Source of the DNA: Lentisphaera marina
GTDB taxonomy: Bacteria; Verrucomicrobiota; Lentisphaeria; Lentisphaerales; Lentisphaeraceae
Assembly: GCF_028745505.1 (NCBI RefSeq)
Contig: NZ_JAQZZL010000001.1
Span: 1,671,818-1,735,817, forward strand
DNA length: 64,000 bases
Direction of reading: 5' to 3'
Shown here in pieces: positions 9,250 through 18,100 of the stretch. The translations under genes and the position numbers were made by a program. The first letter of the stretch is position 1. Each line of letters starts with the position of its first letter. Below the pieces are notes generated by a model. That model made no database searches. It was given only the letters and a program-made list of their open reading frames with translations, and was not told the DNA's origin.

Positions 9250-10931
9250 TAAACAACAAGATATTTAATCTATGTTATCTTAGTATTTTAAATGCAATAA
9301 TATTTAATCTAAATGCTGCAGATTTGTCGCCAGAGGCTATGCGTTCGCCGGTGAATCAGGTTTTTCAGTTTAAAGTAGAAGTGAAAGAGACGGGCTGGAA
9401 GCAGGGGCCGGACACTAAAACGCTTAGCTATCTTTGGATTCCTGAAAAAACAAAAAAAGTCAAAGGCGTTTTAATTCTCTGCAGTAATGCACCCGAGCAT
9501 ATACTCGTAGGACATGAAAAATTACGCGATGTTTGCCGTAAACATGACTTAGCCATCTTTTGGGGTGTGCGGTCCTTCTATAATTTTGCCTCTAAAGAAA
9601 ATGAAAAAATTGTTGCCTTAGCAGAAAAGATTCTTGTTCGCTTAGCGGAGGTTTCTGCTTATAAGGAACTTGCTACGGTTCCCTGGATTCCCCTTGGTGA
9701 ATCGGGACATCTTTTGATGGTTCAGGCTCTATTAAACCATCGGCCTGAACGCTCAATTGCGGGGGTCGCACTCAAGGATCCCGCGATGGCCAACAGAGCC
9801 TGGGAAGTTCCTCTTCTCTCTATCCACGGAACCTCACATGAGTGGAGTCAGACCAAAAAAGATTATCCGAATATATGGAATGGTAAAGATAATAAAGAGG
9901 GTTTGAGGTCTTATCAGAAGTATTCAGAAACCGCCAAAGCCAGAAGAGATTGGCCGGCCAGCCTGGTGCTCGATCCCGAGAGTGGACACTTCGAAATTTC
10001 CGAGCGTTTGGTTGAGTATGTGGCGGAATTTATCGATGCCATTGTACCGCTTCGTTTAAATCCTGGAGGTGAATTAAAGCCAATAGATTTTTCGTCTACT
10101 TATCGTGCGGATCTTGCATACAGAAAAGAACAGGTCCCGACGCCTTTTGCCGCTGATCAGGATGGCGTAGGTTTTTGGTACCCCACAAAAGAACTAGCAA
10201 ACAAAGCTCAGGAAATAAGTGATTATAATTGGGACGCCGAATCCCAGTTAGTCGGCGTAGCTAATACGGATGGAGAAGTTTTTAAATTCAGCTTTGGGGG
10301 TATTTCCTATATCGATGTGAATTATCCTACAGAGAAGCATCCTAATGCTCCAGTGGTAAAAATGCTGGATGACGGCATCACTTTTGAATTGAAATCTGTC
10401 GTAATGGATAAACTTCCTGCCGAATTTAAGCAGGCGGGTCTTTCCCTTTCAAAAGTGCCAGGTACACCAACTGTGGAATGGGTTTGCGGTGCCTTTGAAC
10501 CTTTAGGTAATAATCGCTTTCGAATGGCTATTGATAGAACCTGGCCGTCACCATTGTACTTTGCCGTTCGCCATACAGGTACGAATAAAGTACGCGGGGT
10601 TTGTCAACCCATTCAGATGAGCCGCTGGGGTGAGCCAAAAACTAATGTGGGTCAGTCCATTAAATTTGATCATATCGAGGATGTGAAAGTGGGAAGGAAA
10701 GAGCTGCACTTGAAGGCAGAGAGCAATAGTGATTTACCCGTGCGTTTCTATGTGGATTCAGGTCCTGCGATCATTCAGGGGAATAAACTCATTTTCACCG
10801 AGATCCCCCCAAAAGCTAAATTTCCAATTGTTGTAGAAGTCGTGGCCTGGCAATGGGGCACAAGTAAGGGAGAGGGCGTTCGCCGAGCAAAAAACGTACA
10901 CAATACTTTTCGCATATTAAACTCCGAGTAA
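9246..10931 (+). CDS. Secreted alpha/beta-hydrolase-like protein
   Basis: The protein has 561 residues with a signal peptide (about 1-24). Residues about 45-270 look like an alpha/beta hydrolase: 'LSYLWIPEKTKKVKGVLILCS', a nucleophile elbow GESGH (IPLGESGHLL), and a late His in DPESGHFEIS. The C-terminal half (about 290-561) is beta-rich with repeated short strands and has no motif I recognise. It is translationally coupled to the upstream lyase. The likely role is esterase or de-acylase action on the polysaccharide cut by the two lyases. The substrate is not known. Confidence 0.65.
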   Translation: MINNKIFNLCYLSILNAIIFNLNAADLSPEAMRSPVNQVFQFKVEVKETGWKQGPDTKTLSYLWIPEKTKKVKGVLILCSNAPEHILVGHEKLRDVCRKHDLAIFWGVRSFYNFASKENEKIVALAEKILVRLAEVSAYKELATVPWIPLGESGHLLMVQALLNHRPERSIAGVALKDPAMANRAWEVPLLSIHGTSHEWSQTKKDYPNIWNGKDNKEGLRSYQKYSETAKARRDWPASLVLDPESGHFEISERLVEYVAEFIDAIVPLRLNPGGELKPIDFSSTYRADLAYRKEQVPTPFAADQDGVGFWYPTKELANKAQEISDYNWDAESQLVGVANTDGEVFKFSFGGISYIDVNYPTEKHPNAPVVKMLDDGITFELKSVVMDKLPAEFKQAGLSLSKVPGTPTVEWVCGAFEPLGNNRFRMAIDRTWPSPLYFAVRHTGTNKVRGVCQPIQMSRWGEPKTNVGQSIKFDHIEDVKVGRKELHLKAESNSDLPVRFYVDSGPAIIQGNKLIFTEIPPKAKFPIVVEVVAWQWGTSKGEGVRRAKNVHNTFRILNSE

Positions 10932-10952
10932 TTGAAGAATTGTTCTCAGGTA

Positions 10953-11111
10953 ATGAATGTGGATAAAAGTAGCGAGATATTTGACAAGGCTCTACTATGG
11001 ATTAGTGCTGGAGAGAAAGTAACTGTCTTTGAGGAGAAATTGATTCAATGGCAGGGCAAAAAAGATGTTAAATTATTAGCAAGCGGTAATGTCACATGGT
11101 CGGGAAAATAG
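10953..11111 (+). pseudogene. Short unexplained frame of 52 codons, perhaps the remnant of an exported-enzyme gene
   Basis: An ATG frame gives 52 residues ending DVKLLASGNVTWSGK. It has no signal peptide and no convincing ribosome site, and it sits just after the 9246 gene. The ending resembles the last strands of the lyases and hydrolases here, so it may be the tail of a lost gene. The evidence is weak. Confidence 0.2.
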
Positions 11112-11149
11112 TTTTTATCCGCCCGTATGGCAATACCTTGCGCATGTGA

Positions 11150-11321
11150 GTCCGGCATAGAGTGTCGGACCCAAGTTTGGGACCTCGTGATCTCCTCCTA
11201 GTCATGCTCCTCACGGAGCACGCTACATCCTAGCGGACTCACAGGTGAGCCCTGGATCAATTTCGACCCCTTTTGTGCCCCTGGAGCCTTAGTCCGGCAA
11301 AAAATATGCGTGTTGGACCCA
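11150..11321. repeat. Pair of imperfect direct repeats (GTCCGGCA...GTGTYGGACCCA) in a gene-poor gap
   Basis: The segments 11150-11173 and 11292-11321 both begin GTCCGGCA and end GTGT(C/T)GGACCCA, with 118 bp between them. Each can also fold, because GTCCG pairs with CGGAC. The segment between them is GC-richer than its surroundings and has no reading frame. It could be a degenerate non-autonomous element or a pair of small hairpins. No transposase is nearby. The rest of the 10,932-11,595 gap holds only the fragments listed here. Confidence 0.35.
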
Positions 11322-11386
11322 CCCAATTAAACCATTCACTTAGAGTCATTTATTCAATCTATATCCTTGCCAGATTAATAGATTAA

Positions 11387-11463
11387 GTGGATTTGATTAC
11401 TTTCCATGACGCACAAGAATGATAATTGAATGCGATGGCAAAGTTATGCGTAAGCTCATATGA
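11387..11463 (+). pseudogene. Decayed C-terminal tail of a heparinase II/III-like lyase
   Basis: The stretch reads VDLITFHDAQE then stop, and after a frame change RMIIECDGKVMRK. The intact lyases end 'VDLITFREAEDGRTRIQIQR' (gene at 6736) and 'GGRTRVVIERNGKIISEVD' (gene at 4166), so this is the same terminal block with a frameshift and internal losses. No upstream part of that gene remains. It shows that a further paralogue was once present and was deleted. Confidence 0.6.
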
Positions 11464-11595
11464 GTCTCTAAAAAGATAAGAAATTTTTAGAAAAAAAAAT
11501 GGCTATGATTCGTGGCTGAATTTAGATGACTCAATGTAATTTATGAGATCAAATTAATCATTGAGCAAAATAAATGTATAGATGCTAAATTCTCT

Positions 11596-13032
11596 CTAGT
11601 GTCGGTACTGATAGGTTGCGTTATTGAATGTGCTGGCGTCTACGCCACCTGTTATATAGAGCTTAGTATTTAAGTTAAAGCCTGTACCCCAAATAATTCC
11701 GTGTGGCAGTTGGGGCCCCTTGCGAAAAGTGTTTTTCCCTGGTGAAAATATATACACATCGCGATCAGAAGTTTTGTTGCGACCACTCATGATCCAAATT
11801 TCCCCTTTATAGTGAGCTACAGCGGCAGAGCGAGGTGAATTGGGGACAGCAATAGTTGTCCAGCTCATAGTTCCAAGATCTAAAATAGCTAGGTATTTAT
11901 GATCGACAATGTGGTAAAATTTATCTTTGAGCTTAGCTCCATAGGAAGAACCCTTGCCTAGAGGTCCCTTGTTTTCTACTTGCCATTGTGAATCACCATC
12001 TGCCAAGCTAAATAAGTGAATTTTATGATCTTCTTTTTCTTGTCCATACCCCATGAGGTAATAACGGTTTTGGTGGTTGAATGAGAGGGCACTGGGAAGT
12101 GCAAGAGGGAGCTCGGGAAGAGAACTGATTTTTTTACTTTCGATATCAAAGGATTGGGCAATCGGGGGATAAGTTTTTTGACCTTCTGCATCACGAGATT
12201 CGCCACCGGCAGTGATAATGTTGTTTCCTAGGTAGGAGACGCCACAGTATGCCCGTGCCATGCCATAATGGGCTTCTATTTTCCATTTTTCACCATCAAA
12301 ACTTAGGAGCTCTTCGTGACATTTTCCCTGATTGGGGAAGTCATACATGCCTGTTAAGGCCCATTCCATATAGAATTTCCCGTCGAGGACATCACCGCCT
12401 AAGTCATGAGTTCCACTGGGCATTCTAGCCACGAGTTTCCAATCGCGTTGCCAGGCGTCCTTGGAGGATTCTTTCACGTAGTGATCCTTTCCGGATCTAA
12501 ACCAAATACTCCCCAAGTCGTCAACAAAAATTTTATCGATTTTAAACTTAGTTTGATACACAGTGATGTGATCTTTCTTTTTGAGGTCGATGATTTTATT
12601 GTTATCACAAGAGATCAGCATACCTCCACTGGGAGCAATGGTAAGATCGGTGATTTTGGCTCCTTGGATCAAGCTAGAATAATCTTTCCAGCCCTGATTG
12701 ACTTTGGAAGGATTCAATCTGAAAATTTGTGTATCATCTGCAATGACCAGCTTGCCAGTTTCATCATTAATCAGGTGTTGCCATTTCCCTTTTGGCACAT
12801 TATCCACCTTTCGCCATTGTTTTGAGCTGGCTTTGAGGAGCCATACTTCATTATCCACTAAAGTCCAATAATTACCATAAACATCAAAGCTTCTTTGACT
12901 TGATGATTGGGGCCATTGACTTGCAGGCTTAGGGATATTGATTGGAAATTCCGGAAAGTTGTTTTGCTTTGATAAAACAAAATCTTCCGCCATGAGGTAA
13001 AGACTAAAGCACAGTAAAAAGAGTATTTTCAT
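11596..13032 (-). CDS. Secreted Kelch-repeat beta-propeller protein
   Basis: The protein has 478 residues with a short signal peptide (MKILFLLCFSLYLMAE). Repeated Kelch-type blades occur in the second half: 'GNNIITAGGESRDAEGQ', 'GEIWIMSGRNKTSDRDVYIFSPG' and the terminal 'KLYITGGVDASTFNNATYQY', with the GG or SG doublet and conserved Tyr of Kelch motifs. The first half may hold further degenerate blades. Exported Kelch propellers in glycan loci bind sugars, or act as sialate mutarotases or galactose-oxidase-like enzymes. The catalytic residues of those enzymes are not evident here. It follows the esterase at 13078 on the same strand with a 45-bp gap. The first 35 codons are duplicated, in decayed form, near 26,300. 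Confidence 0.75.
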   Translation of the reverse strand: MKILFLLCFSLYLMAEDFVLSKQNNFPEFPINIPKPASQWPQSSSQRSFDVYGNYWTLVDNEVWLLKASSKQWRKVDNVPKGKWQHLINDETGKLVIADDTQIFRLNPSKVNQGWKDYSSLIQGAKITDLTIAPSGGMLISCDNNKIIDLKKKDHITVYQTKFKIDKIFVDDLGSIWFRSGKDHYVKESSKDAWQRDWKLVARMPSGTHDLGGDVLDGKFYMEWALTGMYDFPNQGKCHEELLSFDGEKWKIEAHYGMARAYCGVSYLGNNIITAGGESRDAEGQKTYPPIAQSFDIESKKISSLPELPLALPSALSFNHQNRYYLMGYGQEKEDHKIHLFSLADGDSQWQVENKGPLGKGSSYGAKLKDKFYHIVDHKYLAILDLGTMSWTTIAVPNSPRSAAVAHYKGEIWIMSGRNKTSDRDVYIFSPGKNTFRKGPQLPHGIIWGTGFNLNTKLYITGGVDASTFNNATYQYRH

Positions 13033-13077
13033 GGTGATACCTAGGTTCTTATTTTTTTTCTTAAAATCTCAGATTGA

Positions 13078-14442
13078 TTAGAAGGGGGAATTATAGAATT
13101 TCAGATCTTTGATCTCGGCTTTTAAGCCTTTGCCAATAATCAGTGTGTTTGAAATGAATCCTAGGGGAAGATTTTTTTCATATTCTAGTGTTTGGCCGTT
13201 CAAAGTAATGACAACTTTATCTTTAAAAACGGCTAATTGGTAGTCATTCCATTGCTTTGCAATGAGCTTAAAATCATTGTTTCTTTGACGGAATCGGCAG
13301 CTGGATAAGTCGTGCCCATTATTATGTACGTTGTGATTAAGCCCAAAGCTACCTGCGAGTTGCAAGAGACTACCATTAAATTTCTTTTCGGGTTTAATTT
13401 TTAGGCTTAAGGTAAATTGCCCAGGAAAGTCAGCCACTTGTGTAAACTCCTGTCCTGCTTTGACTTGTTTTGATTCTAAAATAATTCTTTTATCAGAGTT
13501 AGAATAATTTGGCATCTTTATAGTCGCAGGACCCTTTAAAAATTTGTGTTTTACCGCAAATGCATCAATATCTAAAAGGCATTGAGTAGTTTCTTCTAAA
13601 GTTGCACTATAGTTGTACACGATAAAGGCGTGACGAGCTCCTTTATAGAGTTTGAATTCTGACGAATATCCTTTGCTATACAAGGCATTATGGAATTCTC
13701 TTGCCATTTTTTCAACAACAATAAAGTCTTGGTCGCCGTGAAGAATGAGAGCGGGTATGGGCTGCGTCGGGATGTTGAAGACGGGAGAAGCTTGTTTAGC
13801 CTTGCTAATCGGATCATTACAGGGTTTTACATTACTGATCCAGGGTTCATAAGTTAAGTCAGTAATGCCATTGCAATCAACAAGTGCATTGGCTCGAGCT
13901 TCTGCTTTGACAATTGTAGCCATACATGAAGCTAGGTGACCTCCGGCCGAATCGCCAATGACAATGAGACCTTTGGGGTCAATTCCATAAGAACTGGCGT
14001 TTTTGCGAATATGAAGCATAGCTTTTTCACAATCGGAAATCAGCTCAGTTAATGAGGGACCAGCAATATATTCTTGGAGCTTTTTCTGCTCATTAATTTT
14101 ATTTTCGTCATCACTTAATTTTTTATTCCAACGGTAATTTTTTGTCTTTAGCAAGCGGTAATTGATGCTGAAACAGACTGCACCCCTAGATGAAAAATAG
14201 CGCATGTGGGGGATGAAATTTTCTGGTTCTCCCGCTACCCAACCACCACCATGAATAAATACAAATGCGGACCGTTTGTCAGATTCTTGCCAATTGTCAG
14301 GCAAGCTGGAAATTAAGCGTAATTGATGTTGTGAATCAATGATTTCACTTTTAATTTCGCGTTTATCATGTTCCGCAAAATAGCGTAAATCATTAGCTTG
14401 TAATACTGTTCCAAACATAATTAGAAGTGAAATTATTTTCAT
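13078..14442 (-). CDS. Secreted HSL-type alpha/beta hydrolase with C-terminal concanavalin-like domain
   Basis: The protein has 454 residues with a short signal peptide (about 1-16). The oxyanion-hole motif HGGGW lies at 64-68, the nucleophile elbow GDSAGGH with Ser165, then Asp237 (HGDQDFIVV) and His271 (GARHAFIVY), giving a complete triad of the hormone-sensitive-lipase/BD-FAE family. Residues about 305-454 form a separate beta domain ('QFTLSLKIKPEKKFNGSLLQLAG', 'LKAEIKDLKFYNSPF') of LamG/concanavalin type, probably glycan-binding. The likely role is removal of ester groups from polysaccharide. The first 140 residues are nearly identical to the truncated copy at 26258-26830. Confidence 0.85.
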   Translation of the reverse strand: MKIISLLIMFGTVLQANDLRYFAEHDKREIKSEIIDSQHQLRLISSLPDNWQESDKRSAFVFIHGGGWVAGEPENFIPHMRYFSSRGAVCFSINYRLLKTKNYRWNKKLSDDENKINEQKKLQEYIAGPSLTELISDCEKAMLHIRKNASSYGIDPKGLIVIGDSAGGHLASCMATIVKAEARANALVDCNGITDLTYEPWISNVKPCNDPISKAKQASPVFNIPTQPIPALILHGDQDFIVVEKMAREFHNALYSKGYSSEFKLYKGARHAFIVYNYSATLEETTQCLLDIDAFAVKHKFLKGPATIKMPNYSNSDKRIILESKQVKAGQEFTQVADFPGQFTLSLKIKPEKKFNGSLLQLAGSFGLNHNVHNNGHDLSSCRFRQRNNDFKLIAKQWNDYQLAVFKDKVVITLNGQTLEYEKNLPLGFISNTLIIGKGLKAEIKDLKFYNSPF

Positions 14443-14445
14443 GCT

Positions 14446-14560
14446 TTACCTTTTACTACTGTTTCTTATAATGAGTTCAGATTGAACTTTATGGTATTCT
14501 TTCTCTTCAAGTTCTCCGTTAATGTCACGAAGTAATAATTCTATGGCCAAACGACCGAGA
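14446..14560 (-). pseudogene. C-terminal remnant of the GntR/LacI-type regulator gene (second copy)
   Basis: This stretch is closely similar in nucleotide sequence to 26834-26951, the 3' end of the intact regulator gene, including the stop codon and the 'TTTCTTATAATGAGTTCAGA' segment. Similarity stops abruptly at 14560, where an unrelated fragment begins. It sits in the same position relative to the esterase gene as the intact regulator does relative to the truncated esterase copy at 26258. It is therefore the left-over end of a duplicated regulator gene. Confidence 0.75.
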
Positions 14561-14562
14561 GT

Positions 14563-14664
14563 TCAACTTTGTATTGGTAAACCTGATTCACTGGAGAAAG
14601 CATTTCCTCTGGAAAGGTGACAAATTAGGCTGAATGGAATAAGTAAAAGCAAAAAATAGTTCAT
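14563..14664 (-). pseudogene. Signal-peptide stub of a lost secreted protein
   Basis: The frame MNYFLLLLIPFSLICHLSRG encodes a typical export signal and stops after 33 residues, exactly at the junction with the regulator remnant at 14560. An ATAGAATAC box lies upstream at 14696-14705. It is probably the 5' end of a glycan-degradation gene whose body was removed by the rearrangement. The product is unknown. Confidence 0.45.
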
Positions 14665-14695
14665 TTTGATAAAACTCCTCTATGTATGATAAAAT

Positions 14696-14705
14696 GTATT
14701 CTATA
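14696..14705 (-). promoter_or_regulatory. ATAGAATAC box (candidate regulator site)
   Basis: On the minus strand this reads TATAGAATAC, the same 10-mer that occurs in the promoter regions of the large lyase genes starting at 19164 and 23920. Here it lies 32 bp upstream of the signal-peptide stub at 14664. It may be part of a promoter or an operator. The binding factor is unknown. Confidence 0.35.
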
Positions 14706-14786
14706 AAATCAATAAGTCAAATGCAATCCACATATCTTCAAAATCCACACTTGGCACTACGCCATAACTATGATACTTTTTTTGAA

Positions 14787-15074
14787 TCAGTAAAAAGCTA
14801 TAGCCATTTTATATTCCCTGTCGGAATTGGTTTCATCCGCACCCCCTCCATTCACATAGATGGGGAGGGTGAAGTACATAGCATGAGCTCTCGCATTATT
14901 AGCATCACCTGCTTTATACCACGGGAGATACCCCCGCAAATCATTTCCATACATGGCCACTGCAAGACCAAGCTGCTTATGATTACTCATACTCCCGACC
15001 TGCTCAGCCTTGGCTTTTTTAAGGCTAGGCAAAAGCATGGTTGCGAGAATAGAGATGATAGCAATAACCACCAA
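14787..15074 (-). pseudogene. Truncated pseudopilin-like gene
   Basis: The frame encodes VVIAIISILATMLLPSLKKA followed by 'MSNHKQLGLAVAMYGNDLRGYLPW', the core of a PVC-type pseudopilin. The expected leader with FTLIE is missing. Upstream in frame the sequence reads FILAALLVV and then meets a stop, and the frame ends after 95 residues whereas relatives have about 250. Both ends are therefore damaged and no ribosome site is apparent. It is most likely a decayed copy of the family represented at 1228-2007. Confidence 0.6.
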
Positions 15075-15108
15075 TAAGGCTGCAAGGATAAAAACTTATG
15101 ATGGTATT

Positions 15109-18100
15109 TTATTTTCGACTAAGCTCACTTCTATCTCCTGGTGAATTACCCAGACGCAATTCATCAACCTGGTCTCCAATAGTAATGGTGTAACGACCAT
15201 TGCCACCAGTTATCTTCGGTAGTTCATCCCCTTGCTTGTGGGCGTAGATGAGGGTTCTGAATTTCGCGGTCTTGGCGGCATTCTTAAACTTAAGATTATA
15301 GGGCATCTTCTTAGTATTAAGATCCATCTTCGCACGATCAACATCTTGTGTCGGTAGCGAATGCTCTATAACAAAGGAACCCTCTCCCTCATTGCCAAAC
15401 ATATGAACGAAGAGACGTTGGCTTGGATCTTTGGGGTCCACCAGAATGGCGGTATTAGCCGTGATCGTGTGATCTCCCAAATTCTGTTTGAAGTCATCAG
15501 GGAGCGCACCATTCCAGACATATTCCCGCTGCTTATCATCCTTTTTGACATCATCAAGAATAAGGATGTAGGGATGTTTCCCTCGCGCAAATTTGGCAGT
15601 GCGGTAAGCATAATCAAATTCTTTTTTCCCACTGTAGTTCTTTGGGTCAAAGGGAACTTCATTGGGTTCGAGAATTTGGTGCTGGGGGCGATCGCCAAAA
15701 TACCAATTAACGAGATACTTAAAGGGCATATTAAACCAGGGGCGTGCATCTGGTTTCAATCGCGTGTAGTTAAGGTTGGGCCAGGGGTTATTTGCCTGAC
15801 GATACGCCGCGGTGAGGTCACTACCCATACTATCAAAGGTAGCATTCTTGTCTTTGGCTACCCCACTATAGTGAAGTGTACGTACAGCAGAGTTATCCTG
15901 TCCTTCACCATCTACGGTTACTAAAGAGTTGGCCCGACTGTGGTGATTTGCACGGCTACGAAAGGTAAGCCATTGCCGTCCCAGGCCGTTCACCTGAAAA
16001 TAACCCCGAATGGGCGCCTGGTGTCCCGCGGTGACCACCCGTGCTACGTAGTAGAGCTGTAGCGCATCGGCTCCCCAACTCGAACGACTGACCATATGAC
16101 CTCGGGCATCACTAAAATATCCCAGGGGCTCGCCGGTTTCTTTCACTACTTGTTTCAGATGATCCTGCAGATCTGCAGGTCCTTTCCAATCTTGGGTATA
16201 GATCGCAGATATCATCCATGATTCTTGAGAAAAAGTTCTCGGCCGCAATGAAATATATTTCTTAGGACCCGAATCAATGACGTGCTTCATAAAATTGAGA
16301 ATAGGATCATCCGGATAGGCATAATGTAATACATTTATCGCTGCGATAGGCAAGGGATGATTACCGCCATTTTTCTGGTCATACATCACCGTACCTGGAT
16401 CCCAGGGCAGGGTATTGTGGAAACGGAACTTGGCTATATTATTGTACATTGCCTTACTGGAGATTATTTTCTTTCCCTTGGGCTGCATCATAGATATGAC
16501 CGACATTTGTGTAGAGGCTATGTTACTCTTACCCATACCTTCGCGATGAACACCCGACTCGGGGTCATTCATCACCTCTGCGCAGAGTTCAACCGCCCGC
16601 ACCGCCTCTTTATAGGTGGAGGGATCAAAACCATTCTCCCCGTAGATAGATTGAAGTGTAATCACCATGTCCCCGGTAATCCATGGTTGCCAATTTGAGC
16701 TATTACATTGCCCGGCAGGCATGGTAAACATGCCTATGGAATAGGAGCCAGCGGTAGCGGTTGCCAACACCTTGCGAATAATCGCCCGTTCTTCAGTTGT
16801 CATGAAATTGTAGAGGTAGTCATAGAGAATCGGGGTCATGCGCCGCCCGAGAATACCCTGTGTTTCTTGCCAACTACTAATCTTGCGCGAAATATACCAA
16901 TCGAAATGCTGTTGTTGCAACGTAGCCGACTCCAACATCCCGTCAATTAGAATACGGGCCATGTCTGTATCGGCCGTTAATAGGGCCTCTAAGGCCAAGG
17001 CAATACGGGCCGTTGCAGCCCAATCAACATCGTGCTGGGGGTAGCTTCCATTTTTTAATTGGAAGGGATTTTGACCCGCTGGCGGTTTATCACTTGATGT
17101 GGAATTTGGACTATAGTTCTCAAGCTCATGACCAAACATAGTGCGGGCATATATATACATAAATGAACGATTGTTGTTGCCATGCCGGGTTTTACTAAGG
17201 GCCTGTCTAATTCGAGGGAGGTCCTCGAGGGTCATATTAAGTCGTGGATGGGTATAGGCGGGTAGGTCTTCGCCGTTAAAGCGCTCTTCTGCAAAGCCCT
17301 GCAATTGATATTGAGGGGTTGGCTCTGGGAACCATTTTTTTACAAATGAGTTGGGGTAGGCACGGGTGCTGTAAGGATCCTCCGGCACGCGCATGGTTAA
17401 GGAAGGAACGCCGTTCTTATAAATCTGGAGCACCTCTTCATTATTAAGCATCTTATCATAAAGGGCTACTTCATCGATAATGCCCTCGAAGGCGTAGTTA
17501 TCTCCCGGAATATTAAAAATAAGTTGGGGAACCCCAGTCGCTTCATTCGATAGAGGCTCATAGGCTTTGGTGCCCGCCAGCCAACCATTAACCCAGAGCT
17601 TTCGCATCTGACCGGTTGGACCATAACTAATCACAATATGATTCCAGTTACCTTCCAGCTGTATGGGATAGCGAAGGCTCCCAAACATCAAGGTACTGCG
17701 ATTGGCGATCTTAGAAGTATTATGGCTATTGTCCATGGCCCAATAAGGCTTGCCATTCTCACCCTTCGCTTGAAAGAAAGACGCCCTACGACTATCTCTT
17801 TCGGAGGTCGCCCAAAAAGAGATGGTAAATTCATCCGCGAGGGCTTTGAAGGATCCAAAGTCAATAACCCCGCTTTTGTGTTTATCTGGCCTGATGGCCA
17901 ACCCATTGCCTAGCTTGCCTTCGGGAACAATGGATGCGGCTTCGGACATGGTGACAGAACTTGCCTCAGGCATGGCATCAAAATTCCAGTAGGCTATGGG
18001 GTCAATGGACTTCCCCGCTATTTTTGCGATTCGTTCAGAGTGGGAGCCAATCACAAGCCCGTCAAAACGATCGGCGGGCATCTCGTAGAGCTTTGTCGTT

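Noticed and set aside
12406..12825. Reading frame on the + strand opposite the Kelch gene
   Set aside because: It is the antisense shadow of a well-supported gene, with no ribosome site or recognisable domain.
15361..15924. 187-codon + strand frame opposite the giant lyase
   Set aside because: It lies wholly antisense to a conserved lyase C-terminal domain and has no motif.
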